From Pseudomonadota bacterium (lineage in GTDB: Bacteria > Myxococcota > Myxococcia > Myxococcales > Myxococcaceae): a stretch of DNA of 21,713 nucleotides. The position numbers and the translations under genes are program-made. Below are positions 15,507-21,713 of the stretch, piece by piece (within the stretch, counting starts at the first letter, position 1; each line of letters opens with the position of its first letter). The stretch is from contig JAFADT010000841.1 in the NCBI GenBank assembly GCA_023424585.1, positions 1-21,713 of the forward strand, in the 5' to 3' direction. The notes under the pieces are model-generated. The model was given only the letters and a program-made list of their open reading frames with translations. It was not told the DNA's origin and did no database searches.

Positions 15507-15958
15507 ACGAACAGGGACAGGGGTAGCCGGTGCGGATAGGCCCGGCGCGCCTGGCCCAGCAGGTTCAGGGCGCTCGCCTTGAGCGAGCGCACCGTCGGGG
15601 CCTCCGGCGCGGACAGGTGCTGTTGGAGCACCCAGCCCGGCCCCATGAGCATCAGCGCCACCGCCGGCACGATGCACAGGGTCACCGCCACGCTGGCGCC
15701 GCCCACCGTGCCCAGCACGCGCAGCACCGGGGAGGCCTGGATGCGCGGGCGCTGCAGGGCCGCGAGGATGCGCGCGAAGAGGGCGCCTCCCAGGAGCCCG
15801 AGCACCGTGGCCAGCCCCCAGCTCAGGCCGCCCACCGGGGTGCCGAGCACCGGCTCCAGCAGCTGGGGCGCGGTGGCTCCCAGCATGAAGGCGAGGACGA
15901 AGGGGGCGACCGCGATCAATGCGACGAGCCCCCAGTGTCTGGCGTTGAGTCGGTGCAC
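15491..15958 (-). CDS. small multi-pass membrane protein, unknown
   Basis: A 155-residue protein from GTG 15958, preceded by a purine-rich G-run (GGGGGGAAAGCA). Three hydrophobic segments are visible: about residues 10-29 (LVALIAVAPFVLAFMLGA), 42-65 (glycine-rich, LSWGLATVLGLLGGALFARI) and 82-105 (GGASVAVTLCIVPAVALMLMG). A soluble, basic C-terminal part of about 45 residues follows. Glycine spacing in the second segment suggests tight helix packing. No catalytic motif or known family is recognised. It lies downstream of the TPR gene on the same strand, about 107 bases away, and is convergent with the ArsA-like gene. It could be co-transcribed with the TPR gene, but a hairpin between them may uncouple them. 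Confidence 0.65.
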   Translation of the reverse strand: MHRLNARHWGLVALIAVAPFVLAFMLGATAPQLLEPVLGTPVGGLSWGLATVLGLLGGALFARILAALQRPRIQASPVLRVLGTVGGASVAVTLCIVPAVALMLMGPGWVLQQHLSAPEAPTVRSLKASALNLLGQARRAYPHRLPLSLFVPGPH

Positions 15959-15971
15959 TGCTTTCCCCCCG

Positions 15972-15989
15972 TTCCGCTCCCGAGCGGAA
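15972..15989. promoter_or_regulatory. 7-bp hairpin before the membrane protein gene
   Basis: TTCCGCT (15972-15978) and AGCGGAA (15983-15989) pair perfectly around CCCG. On the minus strand it follows the TPR gene and precedes the G-rich ribosome site of the membrane protein gene. It could be a terminator for the former or a leader element for the latter. Confidence 0.35.
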
Positions 15990-16065
15990 GGTGGGCACCG
16001 GCGGGCAGGCGCGCCAGGGCGGCGCCCCTCGGGGTGTGTAGGCGTGAACGGGTCGTCACTTCACG

Positions 16066-16758
16066 TCAGGCGTCGCACTCGGACGGACTGTCAGTGAAGG
16101 CGCCCAGGGGCTCCGGGAAGGTGAGGGCGCCGCCCTCTCCCAGGGTGCCGGTGACGGGCGCGCTCCCGGGGAGCTTCACCTCCACCGTGCGGCCCTGGAC
16201 GGTGTACGTGCCGGGGAGCCGGGACTCGTGGGGCGTGCCCGAGTCGTCCACGTCCTTCTTCCAGAGCTCCACGCGGCCCCCGTCCTGGAACCTCAGGGCC
16301 CGGGTGGTGCCGTAGACGCCCACGCCGGGGCCGTACCAGGACACCGCGCGCAGGAGGGCTGGCACGTCGGACTCCTTTTCGGGGGTGCGGCCCAGCAGCT
16401 TCTGCCACCCGAGCGTGTCCCGGATGACGTCCAGGTCCCGGTCCTCCTTCGCCCGCTGGAGGCGGCGCGGGTCCAGGCGCACGGCGGTGGCCAGCTTCTC
16501 CACGATGACGTCGCGGTGGGCGCTGTACTCGCACACCTTGCCCTGCTTGCGCAGGACGCCCAGGGTGGCGGCGGCGTTGTAGTGCGCCAGGGCGTAGTCC
16601 GGCGCGGCCCGGGCCGCCTCCTGGAACTTCTCCAGGGCCTGCGCGTAGCGGCCGGACTGGTAGAGGCGGAACCCCTGCGTGTTGAGGGCCCGGCCGGAAG
16701 GGGGCGCGGCGGGAGCGGCGGACAGCGTCACGGCCAGCAGGGACAGGGCAAGGACCAT
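16066..16758 (-). CDS. secreted TPR-repeat protein, unknown
   Basis: A 230-residue protein starting at ATG 16758, with GGTGA shortly before. Residues 1-18 are a signal peptide (VLALSLLAVTLSAAPAA), so the mature protein is exported. About residues 22-75 contain a tetratricopeptide repeat pair: ALNTQGFRLYQSGRYAQALEKFQEAARAAPDYALAHYNAA fits the TPR pattern of small and large residues. A middle segment (KEDRDLDVIRDTLGWQKLLG) is helical. The C-terminal 90 residues look beta-rich (GPGVGVYGTTRALRFQDGGRVELW, GTYTVQGRTVEVKLPGS). TPRs bind other proteins, and the beta part resembles small ligand-binding modules. It faces accA divergently with a 92-base spacer containing a dyad. No named family is recognised. 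Confidence 0.75.
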   Translation of the reverse strand: MVLALSLLAVTLSAAPAAPPSGRALNTQGFRLYQSGRYAQALEKFQEAARAAPDYALAHYNAAATLGVLRKQGKVCEYSAHRDVIVEKLATAVRLDPRRLQRAKEDRDLDVIRDTLGWQKLLGRTPEKESDVPALLRAVSWYGPGVGVYGTTRALRFQDGGRVELWKKDVDDSGTPHESRLPGTYTVQGRTVEVKLPGSAPVTGTLGEGGALTFPEPLGAFTDSPSECDA

Positions 16759-16778
16759 GTTTCACCAGACGGGCGGTC

Positions 16779-16797
16779 CCCCAGGACATTCCAGGGG
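16779..16797. promoter_or_regulatory. dyad in the TPR/accA divergent spacer
   Basis: CCCCAGGACATTCCAGGGG is symmetric at seven of nine base-pair positions about A16788, with the A/A pair and the inner C/T as mismatches. Lying between two divergent genes, it is a candidate operator for a dimeric regulator. Confidence 0.35.
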
Positions 16798-16815
16798 TGC
16801 GTAACCGCTTGCGCG

Positions 16816-16844
16816 TTGATTGGCCTGAACCCTGGTGCTAGTTC
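16816..16844 (+). promoter_or_regulatory. candidate promoter directly before accA
   Basis: TTGATT (16816-16821), a 17-base spacer ending in TGC, then TAGTTC (16839-16844). The TG gives an extended -10 character. The predicted transcript starts within a few bases of ATG 16851, and no Shine-Dalgarno sequence is visible. The -10 match is weak. Confidence 0.3.
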
Positions 16845-16850
16845 GGCGCC

Positions 16851-17819
16851 ATGGCAACCGGCATTGGCTACGCGCTCGACTTCGAGCGCCCGCTCATCGA
16901 GCTGGAAAAGAAGATCGAGGAGCTGAAGGCCCTCTCCACCAGTGGCTCCGTGGACTTCTCCTCGGAGATCTCCAAGCTGGAGAAGAAGGCGAAGAAGCTC
17001 CAGTCGGAGATCTTCAGCGACCTGTCCCGCTGGCAGGTGGTGCAGCTGTCGCGGCACAACGCGCGCCCGTACTTCCTGGACTACGTCCAGCACCTCTTCA
17101 CGGACTTCTTCGAGATGTGCGGCGACCGGCACTTCGGCGAGGACCCGTCCATCGTCGGGGGCTTCGCGCGCTTCGACGGCAAGACGGTGATGCTCATCGG
17201 CCATCAGAAGGGGCGCAACACCAAGGAGAACATGGCGCGCAACTTCGGCATGCCGCGCCCGGAGGGCTACCGCAAGGCGCGCCGGCTGATGGAGCTGGCC
17301 GAGCGGATGGAGAAGCCCATCCTCACCTTCGTTGACACGCCGGGCGCGTACCCGGGCATCGGCGCGGAGGAGCGCGGCCAGGCGGAGGCCATCGCCGTGA
17401 ACCTGGAGGTCATGAGCCGGCTGCGCGTGCCCATCATCTCCACCGTGGTGGGCGAGGGCGGCTCCGGCGGCGCGCTGGCCATCGGCGTGGGCAACCGCGT
17501 GCTGATGTTCCAGAACAGCGTCTACTCCGTCATCTCCCCGGAGGGCTGCGCCTCCATCCTCTTCCGCGACGCGACCAAGGCGGACAAGGCCGCGGACGCG
17601 ATGCGCCCCACGGCGCAGGACCTGCTGGAGGCGAAGATCATCGACGAGGTGATCCCGGAGCCTCCGGGCGGCGCGCACCGCGATCCGTCCAAGGCCGCGG
17701 AGGCGCTGGGCAAGGCGCTGCGCAAGCACCTGGGCCAGCTGGCGGAGCTGAAGCCGGACGCGCTGGTGCGCGACCGCTACGACAAGTTCCGCGCCCTCGG
17801 CATGTTCTCCGGCAAGTAG
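16851..17819 (+). CDS. accA: acetyl-CoA carboxylase carboxyltransferase subunit alpha
   Basis: AccA, with AccD, transfers the carboxyl group from biotin to acetyl-CoA to make malonyl-CoA, the committed step of fatty acid synthesis, in the cytoplasm. The 322-residue product is of standard length. It has the N-terminal coiled segment (LIELEKKIEELKAL), HNARPYFLDYVQHLFTDF, FGEDPSIVGGFARFDG, GHQKGRNTKENMARNFGMPRPEGYRKA, TFVDTPGAYPGIGAEERGQ, the oxyanion-type GEGGSGGALAIG and SVISPEGCASILFRD. ATG 16851 matches the family start. It lies 14 bases before hisC and heads a three-gene unit. No accD or accB/accC genes are near. The start has no Shine-Dalgarno sequence, and a promoter candidate sits just upstream, so a leaderless transcript is possible. 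Confidence 0.97.
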   Translation: MATGIGYALDFERPLIELEKKIEELKALSTSGSVDFSSEISKLEKKAKKLQSEIFSDLSRWQVVQLSRHNARPYFLDYVQHLFTDFFEMCGDRHFGEDPSIVGGFARFDGKTVMLIGHQKGRNTKENMARNFGMPRPEGYRKARRLMELAERMEKPILTFVDTPGAYPGIGAEERGQAEAIAVNLEVMSRLRVPIISTVVGEGGSGGALAIGVGNRVLMFQNSVYSVISPEGCASILFRDATKADKAADAMRPTAQDLLEAKIIDEVIPEPPGGAHRDPSKAAEALGKALRKHLGQLAELKPDALVRDRYDKFRALGMFSGK

Positions 17820-17833
17820 AGGATCCCTACCCC

Positions 17834-18925
17834 ATGCGACCGCTCGTCCCTCCCTACGTCGAGACGCTCAAGGCCTACGTCCCGGGCAAGCCCATCGAGG
17901 AGACCGAGCGGGAGTACGGCCTCAAGGGCGTCATCAAGCTGGCCTCTAACGAGAACCCGCTGGGCCCGTCGCCCCGCGCCGTGGAGGCCATGCGCAACGC
18001 CGTCGCGCAGGTGAACCTCTATCCGGACGCCACGAGCTTCCACCTGGTGCGCCGGCTGGCCGCGCACCTGGGCGTGAAGCCGGAGGAGGTGGTGCTGGGC
18101 AGCGGCTCCAACGAGCTGATCGAGCTGCTCATCCGCACGTTCACGACGCAGGAGGAGGAGATCCTCCTGTGCAAGGGCTCGTTCCCGGCGTACCGCATCT
18201 CCGCGCAGGCGCACGGGCGGGCGTTCGTGGAGGTGCCCATGCGCGAGGGCTTCCGCTACGACCTGGAGGCCATGGCCCGCGCCGTTACCCCGCGCACGCG
18301 CATGGTGTTCCTGGCCAACCCGGACAACCCCACGGGCACCACGTTCGGGCGCAAGGACCTGGAGGCGTTCCTCCAGGCGGTGCCCCAGGACGTGCTCGTC
18401 GTCCACGACGAGGCCTACGCGGAGTTCGTGGACTGGCCCGACTACGCGAGCGCCGTGGAGCTGTTCCACGCGCACCCGAACCTGGTGGGGCTGCGCACCT
18501 TCAGCAAGATCCACGGGCTGGCCGGCATCCGGCTGGGCTCGGCGGTGATGGACGCGAAGCTCGCGGGCTACGTGCACCGCACGCGCATGCCCTTCAACCT
18601 GACGACGGTGGCGCAGGCGGCGGGCATGGCCGCGCTGGAAGACACGGAGCACGTGAAGCGCACGCGGGAGAACAACCGCGTGGGGCTGGACTACTTCGGC
18701 GAGGAGCTGCCGAAGCTGGGGCTCACCCTGACGGAGAGCCACGCGAACTTCGTCTTCGTGGACTGCCACCGTCCGTCCGCCGAGGTGTACGAGCAGCTGC
18801 TGCGCCGGGGCGTCATCGTGCGGCCCATGGCGGGCAACGGCCACCCGAGCTGCCTGCGCATCTCCGTGGGCACGCCCCAGGAGAACGCCCGCTGCGTGGC
18901 CGCGCTGAAAGAGGCCTTGTCGTGA
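17834..18925 (+). CDS. hisC: histidinol-phosphate aminotransferase
   Basis: HisC is a class I/II PLP-dependent aminotransferase that converts imidazole-acetol phosphate and glutamate to histidinol phosphate, step 7 of histidine synthesis. The 363 residues begin YVETLKAYVPGKPIEE and contain KLASNENPLGPSP, NLYPDATS, GSGSNELIELL, VFLANPDNPTGT, DEAYAEF, and the PLP-binding FSKIHGLAGIRLG with Lys 225. The C-terminal RISVGTPQEN arginine would bind the substrate phosphate. The start ATG 17834 follows the accA stop by 14 bases, with AGAGGA in between. Its last codons overlap the next gene by GTGA. HisC homologues can also act on phenylalanine and tyrosine precursors, and no other his genes are in the window, so the exact substrate is not certain. 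Confidence 0.92.
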   Translation: MRPLVPPYVETLKAYVPGKPIEETEREYGLKGVIKLASNENPLGPSPRAVEAMRNAVAQVNLYPDATSFHLVRRLAAHLGVKPEEVVLGSGSNELIELLIRTFTTQEEEILLCKGSFPAYRISAQAHGRAFVEVPMREGFRYDLEAMARAVTPRTRMVFLANPDNPTGTTFGRKDLEAFLQAVPQDVLVVHDEAYAEFVDWPDYASAVELFHAHPNLVGLRTFSKIHGLAGIRLGSAVMDAKLAGYVHRTRMPFNLTTVAQAAGMAALEDTEHVKRTRENNRVGLDYFGEELPKLGLTLTESHANFVFVDCHRPSAEVYEQLLRRGVIVRPMAGNGHPSCLRISVGTPQENARCVAALKEALS

Positions 18926-19617
18926 GCGCGCGCCCGTTCATCGTCGCCATCGATGGGCCGGCCGGGGCGGGCAAGTCCTCCGTGTCCAAGCTGCTCGCGC
19001 GGCGGCTGGGCTTCGCGCTGGTGGACACGGGCGCCATCTACCGCTGCGTGGCGCTGATGGCCTCTCGCGAGGGCATCGCCTTCGACGACGACGTGAAGCT
19101 GGGCGAGCTGCTCGGGCGCGTGCGCATCCACTTCCAGGTGGTGGGCGAGGAGAACCACGTCTTCCTGGGCGGCGAGGACGTGTCCGGAGAGATCCGCACG
19201 CCGCCCATCTCCATGGGCGCGTCGCAGGTGTCCGGGCGGCCGGTGGTGCGCGCGGGGCTGCTGGCGCTCCAGCGGCGGCTGGCGCTGGAGGCCCCGACGG
19301 GCGCCATCCTGGAGGGCCGGGACATCGGCACGGTGGTGTTCCCGGACGCGGACGTGAAGTTCTTCCTCCAGGCGGACCCGGAGGTGCGGGCGCGCCGCCG
19401 CTTCGAGGAGCTGTTCCAGAAGGGCGTGGACAGCAGCCTGGAGGGCGTCCTCCAGGACCAGACGCGCCGCGACGCCGCGGACTCCGGCCGCGAGGTGGCG
19501 CCCCTGAAGCCCGCCGGGGACGCGGTGCACGTGGACTCCAGCAGCATGCCGCTGTCGGAGGTCGTGCGGTCGCTGGAGCATGAGATCGAGCGCCGCCGGG
19601 CCTCGCGCGGCGCCTGA
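18922..19617 (+). CDS. cmk: (d)CMP kinase (cytidylate kinase)
   Basis: Cytidylate kinase phosphorylates CMP and dCMP using ATP. The 231-residue product has the P-loop AIDGPAGAGKSSVSKLLA (Gly 12 to Ser 19), the substrate region GFALVDTGAIYRCVAL, the family motif EGRDIGTVVFPDADVKFFL, and the lid RARRRFEEL followed by QDQTRRDAADSGREVAPLKPAGDAVHVDSS. These match the typical bacterial Cmk. GTG 18922 overlaps the hisC stop by four bases (GTGA), so the two are translationally coupled. In many genomes cmk is followed by rpsA; here the next gene is on the opposite strand 15 bases beyond the stop, so cmk ends this operon. Confidence 0.95.
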   Translation: MSARPFIVAIDGPAGAGKSSVSKLLARRLGFALVDTGAIYRCVALMASREGIAFDDDVKLGELLGRVRIHFQVVGEENHVFLGGEDVSGEIRTPPISMGASQVSGRPVVRAGLLALQRRLALEAPTGAILEGRDIGTVVFPDADVKFFLQADPEVRARRRFEELFQKGVDSSLEGVLQDQTRRDAADSGREVAPLKPAGDAVHVDSSSMPLSEVVRSLEHEIERRRASRGA

Positions 19618-19632
19618 GCCCTCACCCGGGCA

Positions 19633-21713
19633 TCAGAAGCTGACGCCGTCCGGGGTGGGGGCGGGCACCGTCATGGCCAGCCGGGCCTCGGTGCCGTTCT
19701 TCTCGTAGAAGCGGTGGTAGAGGTACAGGTCCGCCACCACCTGCTTCACGTAGCCGCGCGTCTCCCGGTAGGGGATGGACTCCACGAACAGGTCCAGGGG
19801 CATGCTGCCTCGCTCCTGCGTCCAGCGCACCGCCGCCTTGGGCCCCGCGTTGTAGGCCGCCGCCGCGAGCGCCGGGTGCGCGAAGCGCTTCATCAGCTGC
19901 GCCAGGTACCACGCGCCGTAGCGGATGTTGCGCTCCGGGGCGAAGAGGTCCGCCGGGGCGGGCGCGGGCTCGGCCATCTTCAGGGCGATCTCCGTCGCCG
20001 TGGGGGGGATGAGCTGCATGAGGCCGCGCGCGTCCGCCGCGCTCATGACCTCCGGGCGGAAGGCGCTCTCCCGCCGCATGATGGCCCACACGAGGAACGG
20101 ATCCAGCGCCTGCCGGGTGGCCTCCGTCTCCACCGCCTGGGCGAACGCGCGCGGGTAGAACGCGGCCAGCGCGTCCGGCGCCCTGGCCCCGAAGGCCCGG
20201 CCCCACAGGTAGCGCGCCGCCACCACGTGCGCGTGGCCGAACTCCCCCAGCTGCAGCAGCGCGTGCGCGAACGGCAGCGCCTGGTCCGCGGAGCGCAGCC
20301 CCGACACGCGCGACTGCACCTCGTCCGCCGCGTCGCGGAAGAGGCCCGCGCGCGTCAGCGCCACCGCCAGCTCCAGCTCCGGCGGGCGGGGGAGGGTGAG
20401 CTGCTTCGGAGGCTGCGGGAAGGCCGCGGGCGGCGTGCGGCCCAGCTCGCGCAGCCGCTCCGTGGCGAGCAATGCGTAGAACGACGCGGGCGCCGCGCTG
20501 ATGACCGCCTCGTAGGAGGGCCCCACGGCCCCGGCCTTGCCGCCGCCCAGCTCCTCCGTGCGCGCCATCCAGTAGCGGGCCTGCGGCGCCAGGGACGTCT
20601 TCGGATAGGCCGTCACCAGGTCGTCCAGCGCCTGGCGCGCCTTCGCGTACTGCTCCAGCCGGATGTGCGAGAGGGCGCGGAACCACATCGCCTCGTCGCG
20701 GCGGCGCGAGCCCTTGTAGCGCTTCTCGTAGTCCGCGAAGGACTTCGCCGCGTCGGCGAAGCGACCGCCCTGCATGTCCAACCACGCGGCGAAGAACGCG
20801 CCCTCCTCCCCCGCCGCCTGGGACGGATAGGCCTTGTCCAGCGCCGCCATCAGCTTGCGCGCCTTCTCGTTGTCGTCCGAGCGCAGCGCCCGGCGCGCCA
20901 CCACCAGCGCGGCCTCCGCGGCGATGGCCGGCGGCCCCTTGCGCGCCACCGCGAGCGCCTTCTCCGCGTCCTCGCGCTTGCCGAGCGCGAACAGCACCTG
21001 CGCGCGCAGCAGCGCCACCTGCGCCTGGGCGGGAGCGCCCTTCACCAGACCCCGCTTCTCCGCGGTGGACAGCTCCTCCTCGGCCCGCCTCGCCGCGTCG
21101 TTGGCGAGGAAGCCCCGGGCGCGCTGGAGGTGCTCGGGGAGCGCGAGCGTCACCGCGGGCTTCAGCGTGGCGAGCTGCTCCAGCGCCGCGTCCGCGTACG
21201 GGTGGGTGGGGAAGCGCAGCGCCACCGACTTCAGGTCCGCGCGCAGGCCCGCGGCGTTGCCGGTGGCCGCGCGCGCCTGGGCGCGCTGGAAGAGCAGCTC
21301 CGGGGTGGGCTGCGCCGCCGCCGCTGACTCCAGCACCGGGGCGGCGTCCTTGGGGCGGTGGGCGTCCAGCAGGGACTCCCCCAGGCGGGCGCGGGCGCGC
21401 ACGGCCAGGGCGGGGGAGGCCTTCTCCAGGGCCCGCTCGAAGTCCTTCGCCGCGCCGTTGGGGTCGCCCGAGTAGAAGCGCGCCTGCCCCAGGTAGAAGG
21501 CATGGAAGGCCTCCAGGGGCGCGGGGGGCGCGTGGCGGGTGAGCAGGTCCCGGGCCTGGGCGGCGTCCCCGTCCGAGAGGACGAGCGTGCCGGCGAGCAG
21601 GCCCAGCCTCCCCGCCTCCGGGCACTTCGCCTGCTCGCAGGCGGTGAGCTCCGCCTGGGCGAGCGCCGCCGCGTCGGGCCGGTGCAGGCGGACGGCCTCG
21701 AGCGTCGTGGGGG
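19633..21713 (-). CDS. Slt-type lytic transglycosylase with TPR-like N-terminal region (5' end outside window)
   Basis: The frame stays open from the stop at 19633 to the right edge, with no in-frame stop, so the start lies beyond the window; the GTG at 21402 is inside the gene and unlikely to be the start. About 690 residues are visible. The long N-terminal part is helical and Ala-rich with repeating TPR-like motifs (ALRFPTHPYADAALEQL, AKSFADYEKRYKGS, AKARQALDDLVTAYPKTSLAPQARYWMAR). This resembles the superhelical ring of Slt70. The C-terminal SLT domain has the catalytic glutamate in MRRESAFRPEVMS (codon 20068-20070), GLMQLIPPTA and AYNAGP. Such enzymes cleave peptidoglycan glycan strands non-hydrolytically, forming 1,6-anhydro ends, in the periplasm. 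Two cysteines upstream (TACEQAKCPE) may form a disulfide. It is probably a muralytic enzyme for wall turnover; its signal sequence was not seen. Confidence 0.92.
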   Translation of the reverse strand, partial: PTTLEAVRLHRPDAAALAQAELTACEQAKCPEAGRLGLLAGTLVLSDGDAAQARDLLTRHAPPAPLEAFHAFYLGQARFYSGDPNGAAKDFERALEKASPALAVRARARLGESLLDAHRPKDAAPVLESAAAAQPTPELLFQRAQARAATGNAAGLRADLKSVALRFPTHPYADAALEQLATLKPAVTLALPEHLQRARGFLANDAARRAEEELSTAEKRGLVKGAPAQAQVALLRAQVLFALGKREDAEKALAVARKGPPAIAAEAALVVARRALRSDDNEKARKLMAALDKAYPSQAAGEEGAFFAAWLDMQGGRFADAAKSFADYEKRYKGSRRRDEAMWFRALSHIRLEQYAKARQALDDLVTAYPKTSLAPQARYWMARTEELGGGKAGAVGPSYEAVISAAPASFYALLATERLRELGRTPPAAFPQPPKQLTLPRPPELELAVALTRAGLFRDAADEVQSRVSGLRSADQALPFAHALLQLGEFGHAHVVAARYLWGRAFGARAPDALAAFYPRAFAQAVETEATRQALDPFLVWAIMRRESAFRPEVMSAADARGLMQLIPPTATEIALKMAEPAPAPADLFAPERNIRYGAWYLAQLMKRFAHPALAAAAYNAGPKAAVRWTQERGSMPLDLFVESIPYRETRGYVKQVVADLYLYHRFYEKNGTEARLAMTVPAPTPDGVSF

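Noticed and set aside
21231..21402. GTG 21402 as the start of the lytic transglycosylase
   Set aside because: The frame continues without a stop to the window edge with the same TPR-like composition, so the true start is outside.

Overview
The window is high-GC (about 70 percent G+C by eye), densely packed bacterial chromosome. Gene content points to a myxobacterium of the Myxococcaceae (Myxococcus/Corallococcus-like). The evidence is an AgmX/PglI-type protein, an NtrC-type sigma-54 activator beside a small histidine-kinase-like protein, a PrkA kinase, many GTG/TTG starts and long antisense ORFs typical of GC-skewed third codon positions. No tRNA, rRNA, insertion sequence, CRISPR array or phage gene was seen, so this is core-type chromosome rather than an obvious island. 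The genus is inference.

Layout. 1-944 (+): the 3' end of a LarE-like gene with an in-frame TAG, a start/stop-overlapped small secreted beta-rich protein, and an orphan ribbon-helix-helix regulator. 954-1814 (-): truA, divergent from a GYF/AgmX-PglI membrane protein (1858-2763, +), then an unrecognised helical protein (2809-3447, +). 3672-10184 is a run of proteostasis and stress genes: clpX (+), a lidless Hsp70 (-), PrkA (+) and an HtrA-like lipoprotein protease (+). 10268-10726 (+) is a dCMP deaminase whose Shine-Dalgarno sequence lies in a hairpin. 10964-13156 (+) is a two-gene signalling operon: a DHp protein with a degenerate ATPase domain, and an intact NtrC-type sigma-54 activator. 13493-15469 (+) is a tandem ArsA/Get3-like ATPase with two unequal halves. 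It converges on a small membrane protein and a TPR protein (both -). 16851-19617 (+) is an accA-hisC-cmk operon, converging on a partial Slt-type lytic transglycosylase (-) that runs off the right edge.

How the genes may work together. ClpX unfolds proteins for ClpP, the Hsp70 binds unfolded segments, PrkA is a stress or starvation kinase, and the lipoprotein protease would act in the envelope. A shared quality-control role is inference from adjacency. The 10964-13156 pair looks like a phosphotransfer or phosphatase module rather than an ordinary kinase/regulator pair. The dCMP deaminase and (d)CMP kinase both act on pyrimidine nucleotides but lie in separate units. accA (lipid), hisC (histidine) and cmk (nucleotide) share an operon without an obvious common pathway.

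The points most worth following are the Spo0B/ChpT-like protein beside the sigma-54 activator, the asymmetric ArsA/Get3-like pseudodimer, the lidless Hsp70 divergent from PrkA across a dyad-rich spacer, the hairpin enclosing the dCMP deaminase ribosome binding site, and a recurring promoter-next-to-start arrangement suggesting leaderless mRNAs.
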